From JADMIH01 sp035274425 (lineage in GTDB: Bacteria; Chloroflexota; Chloroflexia; QHBQ01; JADMIH01), in contig DATEOC010000051.1 in NCBI GenBank assembly GCA_035274425.1, forward strand, positions 25,893 through 89,892: a DNA stretch of 64,000 bases. The letters run 5' to 3'. This document shows, one piece after another, positions 26,159-35,090 of this stretch. Both the position numbers and the translations under genes were made by a program. Position 1 is the first letter of the stretch. Each line of letters begins with the position of its first letter. Below the pieces are notes generated by a model, which did not search any database, was not told where the DNA came from, and was given only the letters and a program-made list of their open reading frames with translations.

Positions 26159-27511
26159 CTAACTTGCCGCAGCTACCTCTTCCGCCTCCTCTAGCTCCCT
26201 CGTCTGCTCGTCGTGCGCGAGGTGCGGTTCCACCACTGGGGCTTTCTCATCTTCCTTCTTCGGCATGTAGTCTTCGGCGTGGCCGAGGGGGCTGAAGGCG
26301 AAGATTGCAGGTATGAGCACAGTCAGACCGCCAATGACGCCGTATACCAGGGCCACATTCTTCGTCTGCTCTATCAAGTAGCCGCCCAGGAGCGCGCCTA
26401 ACGGGTTGGCGGACCACGCTAATACACCTGCGATGGTCCTCACGCGGCCCAGCATCTGCTTTGGCACGATGGCCTGGCGCAGGCTGCCAGTGTTGATGTT
26501 GAACATCGAGCCGACCCCCGCCATCATAGCGAAGACGGGCACTGCCACCCAGAAGTTGGTAATGAAGGAGAGGGCGACCACCAACGCACCCTGTGTCATG
26601 AGCGCACCAAGCGCCACAACGCCGAACGACCACCGCTTTCTCAGCGTCCCCACCAGTAGGGACCAGAATATCACCCCCAACGTGGCCGCAGACCACATCA
26701 AGCCGAGCATCCAATCGTCCTCTGCCGGCCTCAACCCGTATTGCTCGGTGGCAAATAGCACGCGTTGCGCCCAGATGGTAGTGAAGACGAAGTTCACCAT
26801 CGCCATCATGAGCGAGATGTTGCGCAAAACGGGGTGGGCTATGACGTAGCGCAGGCCCTCGAGGATGTCCTGGCGGATCGTGGTGCTTTTTTTCTCACCG
26901 GCTATCTCGTTGAAGCTGGTGCCGATGATCCAGAGGGAGAAGGCCGACACCAGGAAGGAGATGGCATCGAATATCAGCACGTCCTCGATAGGCATGAAGG
27001 CTGCCATTATGCCCGCGAGGAGCGGTCCCGCGATTGTGGCCGCCTGGTAGCTTGCTTCTAAGCGCCCGTTCGCGGTCACAAGGTCGTCCTGGCGCACGAG
27101 GCTCGGTATCGCCGCAAACTCCGCAGCATCGAAGGCAATGCTGAGCGTAGTATGCAGGAAGCCGACAGCATAGATCCACCAGACGGACCTTATGCCTAAC
27201 ATGAAGGCCAGGGGTATGCTGGCGATGAGTATGGCGCGCCCGACGTCGGTGAGTATCATCAGCCGCTTACGGTCTACGCGGTCCGTCCAGGCACCTATTA
27301 TCAGCCCGAACAGCAGGTGCGGCAGTATACCGGCCGCTACCGAGATAGCAAGGTTTACAGCTGAGTTCGTGAGCTTGTAGACGAGGAGTGGCAGCGCGAA
27401 GCCCGTGAAGGAGCCTCCCAGCGCGGAGATAGCCTGGCCTGTCCAGAATTTCCAGAAGTCAGGGCTGAGGCCCTGGGAGGAGGTAGGCGTGGCTGTGACG
27501 CTATTAGACAT
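26159..27511 (-). CDS. MFS exporter (macrolide-efflux-like)
   Basis: 450 residues with about 12 membrane segments. The loop between helices 2 and 3 carries the MFS motif A variant GAWTDRVDRKRLMI (~73-86). Overall pattern (short loops, FWKFWTGQAISALGGSFTGFALPLLVYKLTNSA-like start) fits the MFS_3 / MefA-type exporters found in many Gram-positive and Chloroflexota genomes. Substrate not predictable; likely a drug or small lipid-like compound. The tail is acidic and cytosolic. Convergent with the toxin gene, only 13 bp apart. Confidence 0.88.
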   Translation of the reverse strand: MSNSVTATPTSSQGLSPDFWKFWTGQAISALGGSFTGFALPLLVYKLTNSAVNLAISVAAGILPHLLFGLIIGAWTDRVDRKRLMILTDVGRAILIASIPLAFMLGIRSVWWIYAVGFLHTTLSIAFDAAEFAAIPSLVRQDDLVTANGRLEASYQAATIAGPLLAGIMAAFMPIEDVLIFDAISFLVSAFSLWIIGTSFNEIAGEKKSTTIRQDILEGLRYVIAHPVLRNISLMMAMVNFVFTTIWAQRVLFATEQYGLRPAEDDWMLGLMWSAATLGVIFWSLLVGTLRKRWSFGVVALGALMTQGALVVALSFITNFWVAVPVFAMMAGVGSMFNINTGSLRQAIVPKQMLGRVRTIAGVLAWSANPLGALLGGYLIEQTKNVALVYGVIGGLTVLIPAIFAFSPLGHAEDYMPKKEDEKAPVVEPHLAHDEQTRELEEAEEVAAAS

Positions 27512-27637
27512 GACGAACTCCCTTACTGCATAAGTGGTGGTAACAGTACTTTACCATGAGAACGGGAGGCAGGCAAATCTTATCTTCCCATAGACTTCTC
27601 TTAAGATGCGCAGTTCAGTTTGCTGCCAAATTGGGTC

Positions 27638-27666
27638 TTGACAACTGGCAAAATAGGCTATATACT
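27638..27666 (+). promoter_or_regulatory. Consensus sigma70 promoter for the multicopper oxidase/ZIP operon
   Basis: TTGACA (27638-27643), exactly 17 bp, TATACT (27661-27666), 71 bp before the start codon. An imperfect AT-rich dyad (TAAATTTAGACTAGGCTAAATTA) directly follows and could be a metal-repressor operator. Confidence 0.8.
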
Positions 27667-27737
27667 AGGATAAATTTAGACTAGGCTAAATTACGATTGA
27701 TTCCGAAATATCGTCTGGCTTACAGTGGGGATAACAA

Positions 27738-28769
27738 ATGGAAGAAAAGAACGTCACACGAAGAGGGCTTTTGAAAATAGGCGCTATTGGGGCGGGGAGT
27801 ATACTTAGCCTTCCGATTTTGAACCGCATGGTTCCGGCGGGAGCACAGGTGCAGCACGCACCGGCTTCAGCCCCGAAAGAAGAGAGCAGGTTTTCGCATA
27901 GCGGCCACGACCACGGCGGCACCGTGGGCGATGTGGATACCAACCGCTTCGACCCTTCAGATTTCCTCACTACCTTCGACTATGGCACGGTGAGCACACT
28001 GCCGAGTGGGCAGACGCTACGTGAATGGATTATCAGCGCCGGGGACGTCGAGATCGAGGTCGCGCCCGGCGTATTCTATCCTGCGTGGAGCTACAACGGC
28101 CAGGTCCCAGGCCCCACCTTCCGGTGCACCCAGGGAGATAGGCTGCGCTTCCATTTCTTGAATGGATCGGAGCACCCGCACACGATACATTTCCACGGCA
28201 TCCACCCGCCAAACATGGACGGTTTTGAGCCGGTAGTACAGCCCGGCGGGAAGTTTACCTACGAATTCGACGCCAAGCCATTTGGGCTGCACCCCTACCA
28301 TTGCCACACGATACCCCTGGCGAGGCATATCCACAAGGGTCTCTATGGCGCGTTCATCGTTGACCCGCCGGGAGGCAGGACGCCAGCCAAAGAGATGGTT
28401 ATGATACTCAACGGGTTCGACACTAATTTTGATGGAGAGAACGAAATTTACGCGGTGAATACCGTGGCGTTCCACTACTCCAAGCACCCCATCCAGGTGA
28501 AGGTGGGCGAGTTGCTTCGCATTTACCTGGTCAACATGACCGAGTTCGACCCGATAAACTCATTCCACCTGCACGCTGGCATGTTCCGCCTCTACCGCAC
28601 GGGCACGCGGCTCGACCACTATGAGTACACCGACAACGTTATCATGGGCCAGGGTGAGCGCCACATACTTGAGATTGAATTGGAATATCCAGGCAAATAT
28701 ATGTTCCACGCGCACCAGAGCGAGCTTGCCGAGCTGGGCTGGATGGGCTTCTTCGATGCCGTCGCGTAA
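27738..28769 (+). CDS. Tat-exported two-domain multicopper oxidase
   Basis: 343 residues. A twin-arginine signal (TRRGLLKIG, ~7-15, then a hydrophobic stretch) predicts folded export. Copper motifs are complete: HFHGIHP (H151, H153), HPYHCHTIPLARHIHKGL (H185, H188, C189, H190), FHLHAGM (~277-280) and FHAHQSELAELGWMGFF near the C terminus. Two cupredoxin domains make it a small laccase or nitrite-reductase-like oxidase. A His-rich linker (HSGHDHGG, ~54-61) may bind metal. It is followed 12 bp later by a ZIP transporter, so the pair probably oxidises and moves a metal such as iron, copper or manganese. Confidence 0.9.
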   Translation: MEEKNVTRRGLLKIGAIGAGSILSLPILNRMVPAGAQVQHAPASAPKEESRFSHSGHDHGGTVGDVDTNRFDPSDFLTTFDYGTVSTLPSGQTLREWIISAGDVEIEVAPGVFYPAWSYNGQVPGPTFRCTQGDRLRFHFLNGSEHPHTIHFHGIHPPNMDGFEPVVQPGGKFTYEFDAKPFGLHPYHCHTIPLARHIHKGLYGAFIVDPPGGRTPAKEMVMILNGFDTNFDGENEIYAVNTVAFHYSKHPIQVKVGELLRIYLVNMTEFDPINSFHLHAGMFRLYRTGTRLDHYEYTDNVIMGQGERHILEIELEYPGKYMFHAHQSELAELGWMGFFDAVA

Positions 28770-28781
28770 TTGGAGAGTTAT

Positions 28782-30035
28782 ATGTCAGCTAGTGAAGAAT
28801 CGTTTGTGATTGGTTTGACGAAAGACGAAGGACGAAGGACGGATGGGGAAGGTGCGACTCAGCGCGGGGTGCCTTCCTGGATAATCGCTCTCATACCTCT
28901 TGGGTTGCTGGCGGGGATGCTGGCCCTCTTCGCGGCTTTCAACCCCCTTGCGATATTCAGCGGCAACCTGCCACCCGTCGAGAGCTTGAGCTTCCAGAGG
29001 GTAGAAGTCACGCCTGACGGGTTCCGGTTCAAAGTAACTAATGGCGGGCCGGAGGACGTTACTATCGCCCAAGTGATGGTTGATAACGCCTTCTGGAACT
29101 TCAATATAGAGCCGGCGTCTACCATACCCAGGTTAGGCGATGCAATGATTACGATGCAATATCCCTGGGTCGAGGGAGAGCCACATGCCATCAACCTGGT
29201 GACCTCTACAGGCACCACCTTTGCGGGCGGGGTGGGCATCGCCACCGAGACGCCGCAGCCGGGCCTGTCGCAGTTCGTGGCTTATGGGTTGTTGGGGATA
29301 TTCGTCGGTGTAATCCCGGTGGTGCTGGGGTTGGCATGGTTCCCGGCGATGCGGAGGCTTGGGCGGCGCGGATTGAACGCAATTTTGGCCCTGACTATCG
29401 GGCTCCTATTCTTCCTCCTTGTGGATACGTTATTGGAGGCGTTTGAGGTTAGCGCCGTGCTGCCGGAGGTATACCAGGGTGTGCCGCTGACCCTCTTCGC
29501 CGCGGTCCTCACATGGTTAGCTATCTCATCCGTCAGCGCCCGTGGCGCTAAGAGAAGTAGCGACCCCGCGAAGCAGCACCTGTTTGTCGCGACTCTGATC
29601 GCCCTTAGCATCGGTTTGCACAATCTCGGCGAGGGGCTAGCGATAGGGGCGGCATTCGCATTGGGAGAAGCGGCGCTCGGCTCGTTCCTCGTAATCGGGT
29701 TTACGCTGCATAACATTACCGAGGGCGTTGGCATCGCCGCGCCGATGGTGAAAGACAAACCCAAAGTGTGGCAACTGGCGCTGCTGGCTCTCCTCGCGGG
29801 CGCGCCTGCCAGCATAGGTGCGTGGGTGGGTGGCTTCGCATACTCGCCTCTGCTGACGGTGATATTCCTCGGCATCGGGGTTGGAGCCATTTTCCAGGTG
29901 ATAATCGAGGTAGGCCGCCTGCTCCTGCGAGATGCGGAGAAAGCAAAAGAGACCGCAATAAACTGGGCCAACGTAAGCGGCCTCGCGGCGGGTATCGCGT
30001 TGATGTACTTCACCGCGTACTTCGTGAAGTTCTAG
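28782..30035 (+). CDS. ZIP-family metal transporter with an N-terminal extracellular domain
   Basis: 417 residues from ATG 28782 (GGAGAG upstream; the in-frame TTG 28770 is less likely). The N terminus includes a translated GGACGAA heptamer array (KDEGRRTDGEG). One membrane helix (~32-52) leads into a ~110-residue exported beta domain, then a ZIP core with motifs HNLGEGLAIG and HNITEGVGIAAP, the metal-binding helices 4 and 5. It should carry divalent metal into the cytosol. It probably shares the promoter at 27638 with the oxidase. The fused extracellular domain may accept metal from the oxidase (inference). Confidence 0.9.
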   Translation: MSASEESFVIGLTKDEGRRTDGEGATQRGVPSWIIALIPLGLLAGMLALFAAFNPLAIFSGNLPPVESLSFQRVEVTPDGFRFKVTNGGPEDVTIAQVMVDNAFWNFNIEPASTIPRLGDAMITMQYPWVEGEPHAINLVTSTGTTFAGGVGIATETPQPGLSQFVAYGLLGIFVGVIPVVLGLAWFPAMRRLGRRGLNAILALTIGLLFFLLVDTLLEAFEVSAVLPEVYQGVPLTLFAAVLTWLAISSVSARGAKRSSDPAKQHLFVATLIALSIGLHNLGEGLAIGAAFALGEAALGSFLVIGFTLHNITEGVGIAAPMVKDKPKVWQLALLALLAGAPASIGAWVGGFAYSPLLTVIFLGIGVGAIFQVIIEVGRLLLRDAEKAKETAINWANVSGLAAGIALMYFTAYFVKF

Positions 30036-30042
30036 AGGGAAG

Positions 30043-30103
30043 TTTGAAAAGCACAAAAAAGTAGGTTTGGCTTAGCCAAACCTACTTTTTTGTGCTTTTC
30101 AAA
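30043..30103. terminator. Bidirectional terminator, 30-bp perfect palindrome
   Basis: Arms 30043-30072 and 30074-30103 are perfect complements around a single base. The A/T-rich base of the stem gives a U-tract on either strand. It lies between convergent genes (ZIP and the antiporter). The apex (GGTTTGGCT-T-AGCCAAACC) resembles that of 62217-62283. Confidence 0.92.
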
Positions 30104-30117
30104 GAGTTGTTATTGCG

Positions 30118-31344
30118 TCAGGGGTGGAAGAAGAAGGCTATCGCCAGGATCGCGTAGGCGGCGAGGAGCTGTACGCCTTCGAACCAGTTGCTCTCCCCAT
30201 CCTGGGTGATCGCGTTCGCGATGAGCATCATCACTATGATTGCCGCCACCTCGAAGAGGCTGAAGAAGAGATCGAGGTGCTGGCCTGTCGCGAAGCCTAT
30301 CAGCACCAGCATCGGCGCTACGAAGAGGGCAACCTGCAACGTGGACCCTATCGCGATGTTCACCGCAAGGTCCATCTTGTTTTTCATCGCGACTATCACA
30401 GCCGTAAGATGCTCGGCTGCGTTGCCTATGAGGGCTACGAGGATTACGCCCACAAACATTTGCGACAGGCCTATCTCCTCGGTGAGGTAGCCTACGCCTT
30501 CCACCAGAAACTCCGCCATGAAGGCTACCAGCACCGTCGCGCCCACCAGCACGCCGATAGAGTGCTTTATGCTCCACACCTGTCCATGCATCTCCAGAGC
30601 CTCTTCGGTGTAGAGATGCTTGTGGGTACGTAGAGAGAATATTAGCTGGGCTATATATGACCCCAGGAGGAGGACGGCTACGCCGATACTCACCTCATCC
30701 TTTAGAAAGGTGGTCAAATCGCTGGGGGGCGTGGTGAGGGCGAAGGCTGCGGGTATGAGCAGAGCTGAGACTGCCAGGGTCAATTGGGACGCGCCAACCC
30801 CTGCCGCCGTGCGGTTGAACGTCTGTTTGTCGCGCCCCAGGCCGCCCATGAAAATAGCCAGCCCCAGCACGAAGAGCACGTTGCCTATCATCGAGCCGGT
30901 GATGGAAGCTTTCACCACGTCGAATAGCCCCTTCTGGAGTGCGAAGAAGGCGATAATCATCTCGACGGCGTTGCCGAAAGTGGCGTTGAGGAGGCCGCCT
31001 ATGCCCGACCCGACGCGCAGGGCAAGCTCCTCGGTGGCGGTGCCGAGTATCTTGGCGAGTGGGATAATGGCGGCAGCAGAGACTATGAATAGCCATAACT
31101 CGCCCCAATGGAGGAACTTAGCCAGGAACGCTATCGGGATGAAGACAAGCAGGGAGTAGATGCCTATCTGCAAGGCCGATGCGCTGCCCGGTCCCGTCAT
31201 GTCGAGGCCGATGTAGGCGAGCGCACGCAGGAAAGGCGAGCGACACGCTTCCTCTTGCTTCGGGTCCATCTGGTCGTTCGATGGAAGGTGCCGGGTCTCT
31301 AATCCACCTGATCCTTTCGGCATCTCTATCTCCGCTTTCGCCAT
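30118..31344 (-). CDS. cax: Ca2+/H+ antiporter (CaCA/CAX family)
   Basis: 408 residues with ~11 membrane segments. Both CAX signature repeats are present: GNAVEMIIAFFAL (~123-135) and GNAAEHLTAVIVAMKNKMDLAVNIAIGSTLQ (~311), whose acidic residues bind the ion. It exports Ca2+ (possibly Mn2+) against a proton gradient. Length and spacing match CAX proteins. The acidic cytosolic N terminus is ~45 residues. Convergent with the metal-import pair; both share the palindromic terminator. Confidence 0.93.
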   Translation of the reverse strand: MAKAEIEMPKGSGGLETRHLPSNDQMDPKQEEACRSPFLRALAYIGLDMTGPGSASALQIGIYSLLVFIPIAFLAKFLHWGELWLFIVSAAAIIPLAKILGTATEELALRVGSGIGGLLNATFGNAVEMIIAFFALQKGLFDVVKASITGSMIGNVLFVLGLAIFMGGLGRDKQTFNRTAAGVGASQLTLAVSALLIPAAFALTTPPSDLTTFLKDEVSIGVAVLLLGSYIAQLIFSLRTHKHLYTEEALEMHGQVWSIKHSIGVLVGATVLVAFMAEFLVEGVGYLTEEIGLSQMFVGVILVALIGNAAEHLTAVIVAMKNKMDLAVNIAIGSTLQVALFVAPMLVLIGFATGQHLDLFFSLFEVAAIIVMMLIANAITQDGESNWFEGVQLLAAYAILAIAFFFHP

Positions 31345-31447
31345 TATCTACTCGCCTCCTGGGTCCATGTTGGTATTTAGCATGATAACATAGCACTTCT
31401 AAGGACATTACCTTACAGGTCGGACTTAGCAAGAAAGGTACCCGCGA

Positions 31448-31476
31448 TTGTCTATTCCCTACCCCTCGGTTATAAT
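31448..31476 (+). promoter_or_regulatory. Sigma70 promoter for the S41 protease
   Basis: TTGTCT (31448-31453), 17-bp spacer, TATAAT (31471-31476), about 119 bp before the start codon. Confidence 0.7.
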
Positions 31477-31594
31477 TGACTCGTCACGCCTATGCGCGGA
31501 ACGCCGGGCGTGTCTTTTTGTCTAGCATACAGATTGCCCTCACAAATAGAGTAAGACGCGGCAGCACTCATATACGAACCTCTAGGAGAACCCA

Positions 31595-32995
31595 ATGGAG
31601 AACCGTAAGAATAGTTCGATGTTTATGTACGTGGCGCTGGTGGCGGTAGTCGCCCTGGTTGCTTACGGACTGGGCCTCGGCACGATGTACGTGGTGAATG
31701 GCGGTACTAACCGGAATCCTTCGCGCATCAGCGACAGCACAGCCGTCCCAGGCACGGACGGCTCGCTGCCCGCAAACCCTCCCGCGCCCGCAGATTTGCA
31801 ACAGCAGTTCGATTCCTTCTGGGAGGCTTTCCGCGCCGTGGACGGGGAGTATTATGGCCGCCCGATAGACCGCCAGAAGATGATCTATGGCGCGGCGAAG
31901 GGGATGATGGAGACGCTAGGCGACCCCTATTCCGCCTTCCTCACCCCCCAGGAGGCTGAGAATGTCGCAAGCTCCCTGCGCGGCAACTTCGATGGCATCG
32001 GTATCTGGTTCGAGATACGCAACGATCTCCCCACTGTGGTCGCCCCTATCCCCGACACCCCCGCCGAGCGCGCAGGTATACGTTCCAAAGATACATTCGT
32101 CGCGGTAGATGGGCGCGATATTACCAAGATGAGCACCGACGAGATAGCCAGCCTGGTGCGCGGCCCCGCGGGAACGAAGGTCCGCATCACTTTCGTGCGC
32201 GCAGGCAAGCCATTTGACGTGGAGATTACCCGCGCCAAGATCGAGGTGCCCGCAGTTACCCTCAAGATGCTGGATGGCAACATCGCGCATATCACCGTTA
32301 CCGTCTTTGGCGACAAGACGACAGCCGAGCTTGATAAGGCGCTCACCGACGCTCAGGCCCAGAAAGCGACGGGGATCATACTCGACCTTCGCAACAATGG
32401 CGGGGGCTGGGTGGACGCCGCCGAGCAGATGCTTGGCCGCTTCCTGCCGGACGGGACGATTGCCTATTATGAATCGCACAAGGCCGACGGCTCGGACGAC
32501 CGCCCGCAGTATGTGCGCGCCGATGGGCCAAAGCTGTATGATATACCGCTCGTGGTACTGGTCAACAGCGGGAGCGCCTCGGCCTCGGAGATTGTGTCGG
32601 GGGCGTTACAGGACCATGGTCGCGCCAAGCTGATAGGGGAGCAGACCTTTGGGAAGGGGTCTGAGCAGCACGTTCACAGCTTCGATGACGGGTCGAGCGC
32701 CCGCATCACTTTCGCCCACTGGCTCACGCCCAAGAAGAAAGACATCAACCCCAGGCCGACCCCTACCGTAGGCCCAGGGACGCCCGTCGCGCTACCCACT
32801 TTCACTCCCCTTCCAGTCGTGACAGTGCTTCCCCCCGCCGCGACTGCTACCGCCGAGGCGAGGCCCCTGAGTCCTAGCCTCACGGATCGTGGCCTCACGC
32901 CCGACATAGTGGTTATCCGCACGGAGAAGGACTTCAACGAGGAGAAAGATCCGCAGCTTGAGCGTGCGCAGGAGTACATCAAGAACGGGAAATAA
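31595..32995 (+). CDS. ctpA: S41 C-terminal processing peptidase with PDZ domain
   Basis: 466 residues. One membrane anchor (~9-34) and a Pro-rich spacer lead to a helical region, a PDZ domain (~120-205: GNFDGIGIWF...IPDTPAERAGIRSKDTFVAVDGRDI) and the S41 catalytic core with LDLRNNGGG. Catalytic residues are visible: Ser329 in GSASASEI and Lys354 in TFGKGSEQ, 25 residues apart as in CtpA proteases. It cleaves membrane or exported proteins at C-terminal tails outside the cell. A Pro/Thr-rich insertion (~385-435) interrupts the C-terminal part. The stop codon touches an ATTACGA array. Confidence 0.94.
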   Translation: MENRKNSSMFMYVALVAVVALVAYGLGLGTMYVVNGGTNRNPSRISDSTAVPGTDGSLPANPPAPADLQQQFDSFWEAFRAVDGEYYGRPIDRQKMIYGAAKGMMETLGDPYSAFLTPQEAENVASSLRGNFDGIGIWFEIRNDLPTVVAPIPDTPAERAGIRSKDTFVAVDGRDITKMSTDEIASLVRGPAGTKVRITFVRAGKPFDVEITRAKIEVPAVTLKMLDGNIAHITVTVFGDKTTAELDKALTDAQAQKATGIILDLRNNGGGWVDAAEQMLGRFLPDGTIAYYESHKADGSDDRPQYVRADGPKLYDIPLVVLVNSGSASASEIVSGALQDHGRAKLIGEQTFGKGSEQHVHSFDDGSSARITFAHWLTPKKKDINPRPTPTVGPGTPVALPTFTPLPVVTVLPPAATATAEARPLSPSLTDRGLTPDIVVIRTEKDFNEEKDPQLERAQEYIKNGK

Positions 32996-33060
32996 TTACG
33001 AATTACGAATTACGAATTACGAATTACGAGTTATTGAGATGTAATTCGTAATTCGTAATT
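32996..33060. repeat. ATTACGA heptamer arrays in opposite orientation
   Basis: Five ATTACGA units directly after the protease stop, then reversed units (TAATTCG) ending at 33060. The two arms form a hairpin of about 19 bp. Confidence 0.9.
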
Positions 33061-33068
33061 GGAGAGAG

Positions 33069-33386
33069 ATGGAACCGTTACAGCTACTCCTCATATTGAC
33101 CGGGCTGGCAATCGCCATTGGCGGGGTGCTCTTACTGACGCGGAGCGTGAAGCGTGACGATTCAACGCTCAGGCCGTATCTCCCGTTCGCTACCGTAGCT
33201 GTGGGGCTGGCGATTGCGTACCGCTCTTACGCTGACTATAATCGGCTCGACGCACAAGATATTACTATCATGTTCGTCTTTGTGTTAGCATTGTTCAGCC
33301 TGCTTGGGCTTCAATTCTTCGTAGTGGACAAACACAAGCCGCGTGCGGACGACGGACGACAGACGACGGACGACGGAGAGAAGTAG
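33069..33386 (+). CDS. Small membrane protein, unknown function
   Basis: 105 residues from ATG 33069 with GGAGAGAG upstream. Three hydrophobic segments (~4-24, ~37-55, ~66-88) and short polar loops. The last ~14 residues (ADDGRQTTDDGEK) are a translated GGACGAC heptamer array, so the original C terminus probably ended earlier. No family recognised. Confidence 0.75.
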   Translation: MEPLQLLLILTGLAIAIGGVLLLTRSVKRDDSTLRPYLPFATVAVGLAIAYRSYADYNRLDAQDITIMFVFVLALFSLLGLQFFVVDKHKPRADDGRQTTDDGEK

Positions 33387-33483
33387 TCAGAAAGCAGAAA
33401 AAGCAATACTCTCACGTTTCACGCATCACGTTTCACTCCATCGTCCGTCGTCCGCGAACTAACATTATCTTCAGGAGCAAGGT

Positions 33484-34647
33484 ATGGATACTATTGAGAC
33501 GCTATTTCTCTGCGAACATTGCCAGCCGCCTGAGAAGGTGGCTCACTACCTTGCTGACTTCTTGAAGAGTGCGACCCGGAGCATAGACTTCTGCGCTTAT
33601 TCATTCCACCTCAAGCGCGACTTGCGGGAGATAGTGGCGTCGACATTGCGCGAGCGGGCTTCAGCAGGCGTGAAGATACGTATCGCTTACGATGCGGGCA
33701 CCCAGCAGGATGAGATACAGGTGGACCCCCACTATAAAGCCGACGTGCCTGTGGCGGAGGGCGGCGATGCACTCACGACCCCAGATTTCGTAAGGTCGCT
33801 TGGCTTCCCGTGTAGGGCAATAGAGGGGGACCGCACCCTGATGCACCACAAGTACATCGTGCTGGACGCGGATACGCCGGACGCTCGCGTGTGGACCGGC
33901 TCGGCCAACTTCACGGATGAGAGCTGGACCCTCCAGGAGAACAACATCCTTACCATCCGCTCCCAGAAGCTGGCAGGGTATTACGCTTACGACTTCGAGC
34001 AGCTATGGGTCGACTCCCACATCGAAGGCACCGGAATGAACGACAGCGGGGAAGCGACCCTTGAGTATGGAGGAGAGCTGGCCCACACGCTCATCAACTT
34101 CTCGCCGGGTGAGGGCGAGTGGATGGACGAGCTTATAGCCAACCAGATAGACCGCACCAATGAGCGCCTGACCGTAGCCGCCGTGGTAGTTACGTCAACC
34201 CGCATCCTCAACGCGCTCCTTCGCCTCAAGGAGCGGGGCGTGCCAATCGAGGGCATCTATGATTACACGCAGATGGAGGGGGTCAAGTACCAATGGCGGC
34301 AAGTCCCCCCTAACCACTGGAAGCCCGGCGCGTGGGAAGAGTTGGTGCAATATGGCAACCTGGCAGGCAAGAAGAGCATCCCCTACACCCCCACGAGCAT
34401 CCACGACTATATGCACAACAAAGTCATGGTGCTCGATGACGTAGTGATAACCGGCTCCTATAATTTCTCCCGTCACGCCCAGCGCAACGCCGAAAACCTC
34501 CTCTTGATACGATCAGAAGCTCTAGCCGCGACGTACCGGGATTATATACATGGGCTGATGGAGAGGTACGGGGGCGGACGAAAGACGACAGACGACGGAC
34601 GACGGACGACGGACGACGGACGACGGACGATAGACGATAGACGATAG
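33484..34647 (+). CDS. Phospholipase D-like protein with two HKD motifs
   Basis: 387 residues. Two complete catalytic motifs: MHHKYIVLD...GSANFTDES (~118-150) and MHNKVMVLD...GSYNFSRHAQRNAEN (~315-345). Together they form one active site of the PLD superfamily, which includes lipid hydrolases, nucleases and transphosphatidylases. No signal peptide, so a cytosolic nuclease or lipase is likely (inference). The last ~25 residues (RKTTDDGRRTTDDGRR and on) are translated heptamers, and the stop codon itself comes from a GATAGAC unit. Confidence 0.9.
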   Translation: MDTIETLFLCEHCQPPEKVAHYLADFLKSATRSIDFCAYSFHLKRDLREIVASTLRERASAGVKIRIAYDAGTQQDEIQVDPHYKADVPVAEGGDALTTPDFVRSLGFPCRAIEGDRTLMHHKYIVLDADTPDARVWTGSANFTDESWTLQENNILTIRSQKLAGYYAYDFEQLWVDSHIEGTGMNDSGEATLEYGGELAHTLINFSPGEGEWMDELIANQIDRTNERLTVAAVVVTSTRILNALLRLKERGVPIEGIYDYTQMEGVKYQWRQVPPNHWKPGAWEELVQYGNLAGKKSIPYTPTSIHDYMHNKVMVLDDVVITGSYNFSRHAQRNAENLLLIRSEALAATYRDYIHGLMERYGGGRKTTDDGRRTTDDGRRTIDDRR

Positions 34648-34683
34648 ACGATAGACGATAGACGATAGACGATAGACGATAGA
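34577..34683. repeat. Longest heptamer array: GGACGAC then GATAGAC units
   Basis: About fifteen 7-bp units, first GGACGAC, then GATAGAC. The first part encodes the C-terminal tail of the phospholipase D-like protein; the switch to GATAGAC provides its TAG. Confidence 0.95.
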
Positions 34684-34687
34684 TTTT

Positions 34688-34790
34688 ACCGCAGAGACGC
34701 AGAGAGCACAAAGGTAACGCAGAGATTATTATGGTTTACTGTACACCTTTAATAATCTCTGTGCGTCCTCTGCGTCTTTGCGTCTCTGTG
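34688..34790. repeat. Inverted pair of the CGCAGAGACGCAGAG element
   Basis: Left arm 34688-34730 and right arm 34751-34790 are largely complementary around a 20-nt loop. The same element recurs near 37816-37840. It is a dispersed repeat of longer unit than the heptamers. Confidence 0.85.
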
Positions 34791-35090
34791 TTTAATTCTT
34801 CGTCTGTCGTCCGTCGTCCAGCATAAGGGGTATCACTAGCGAGTTATGTTAACCCGAAGGTCCCATTGACACCTCCTCGCGCTCGCCTTATGCTGTGAGT
34901 AGCTGTGTGTAGGAATTACCCTGCGCACGCTTATTGCATTACACGACTCATCATCGGCATAGAGCATAGGCAGTTATCTCCCCGGCGCATCACCTTTACC
35001 TTCAGCGTGCCCCTGGCATGAAGAAGCCGCGACGGTGCCGCACGGTGGTAAACTGCCTGCAAATGGCCTGGAGGAAAGAAACAACTCTGC
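34791..35090. other. Gene-free upstream region of the HD-GYP gene
   Basis: Starts with a few CGTCTGT/CGTCCGT heptamers (to ~34820). The remainder shows no convincing coding frame or consensus promoter; CTGGAGGAAAG at 35069-35079 is the ribosome-site region for 35091. Confidence 0.5.

Noticed and set aside
28770..28781. TTG start for the ZIP gene
   Set aside because: ATG 28782 has GGAGAG at proper spacing; the TTG would place the ribosome site inside the gene.
34577..34683. CRISPR array
   Set aside because: Unit is 7 bp with no unique spacers and there are no cas genes in the window.
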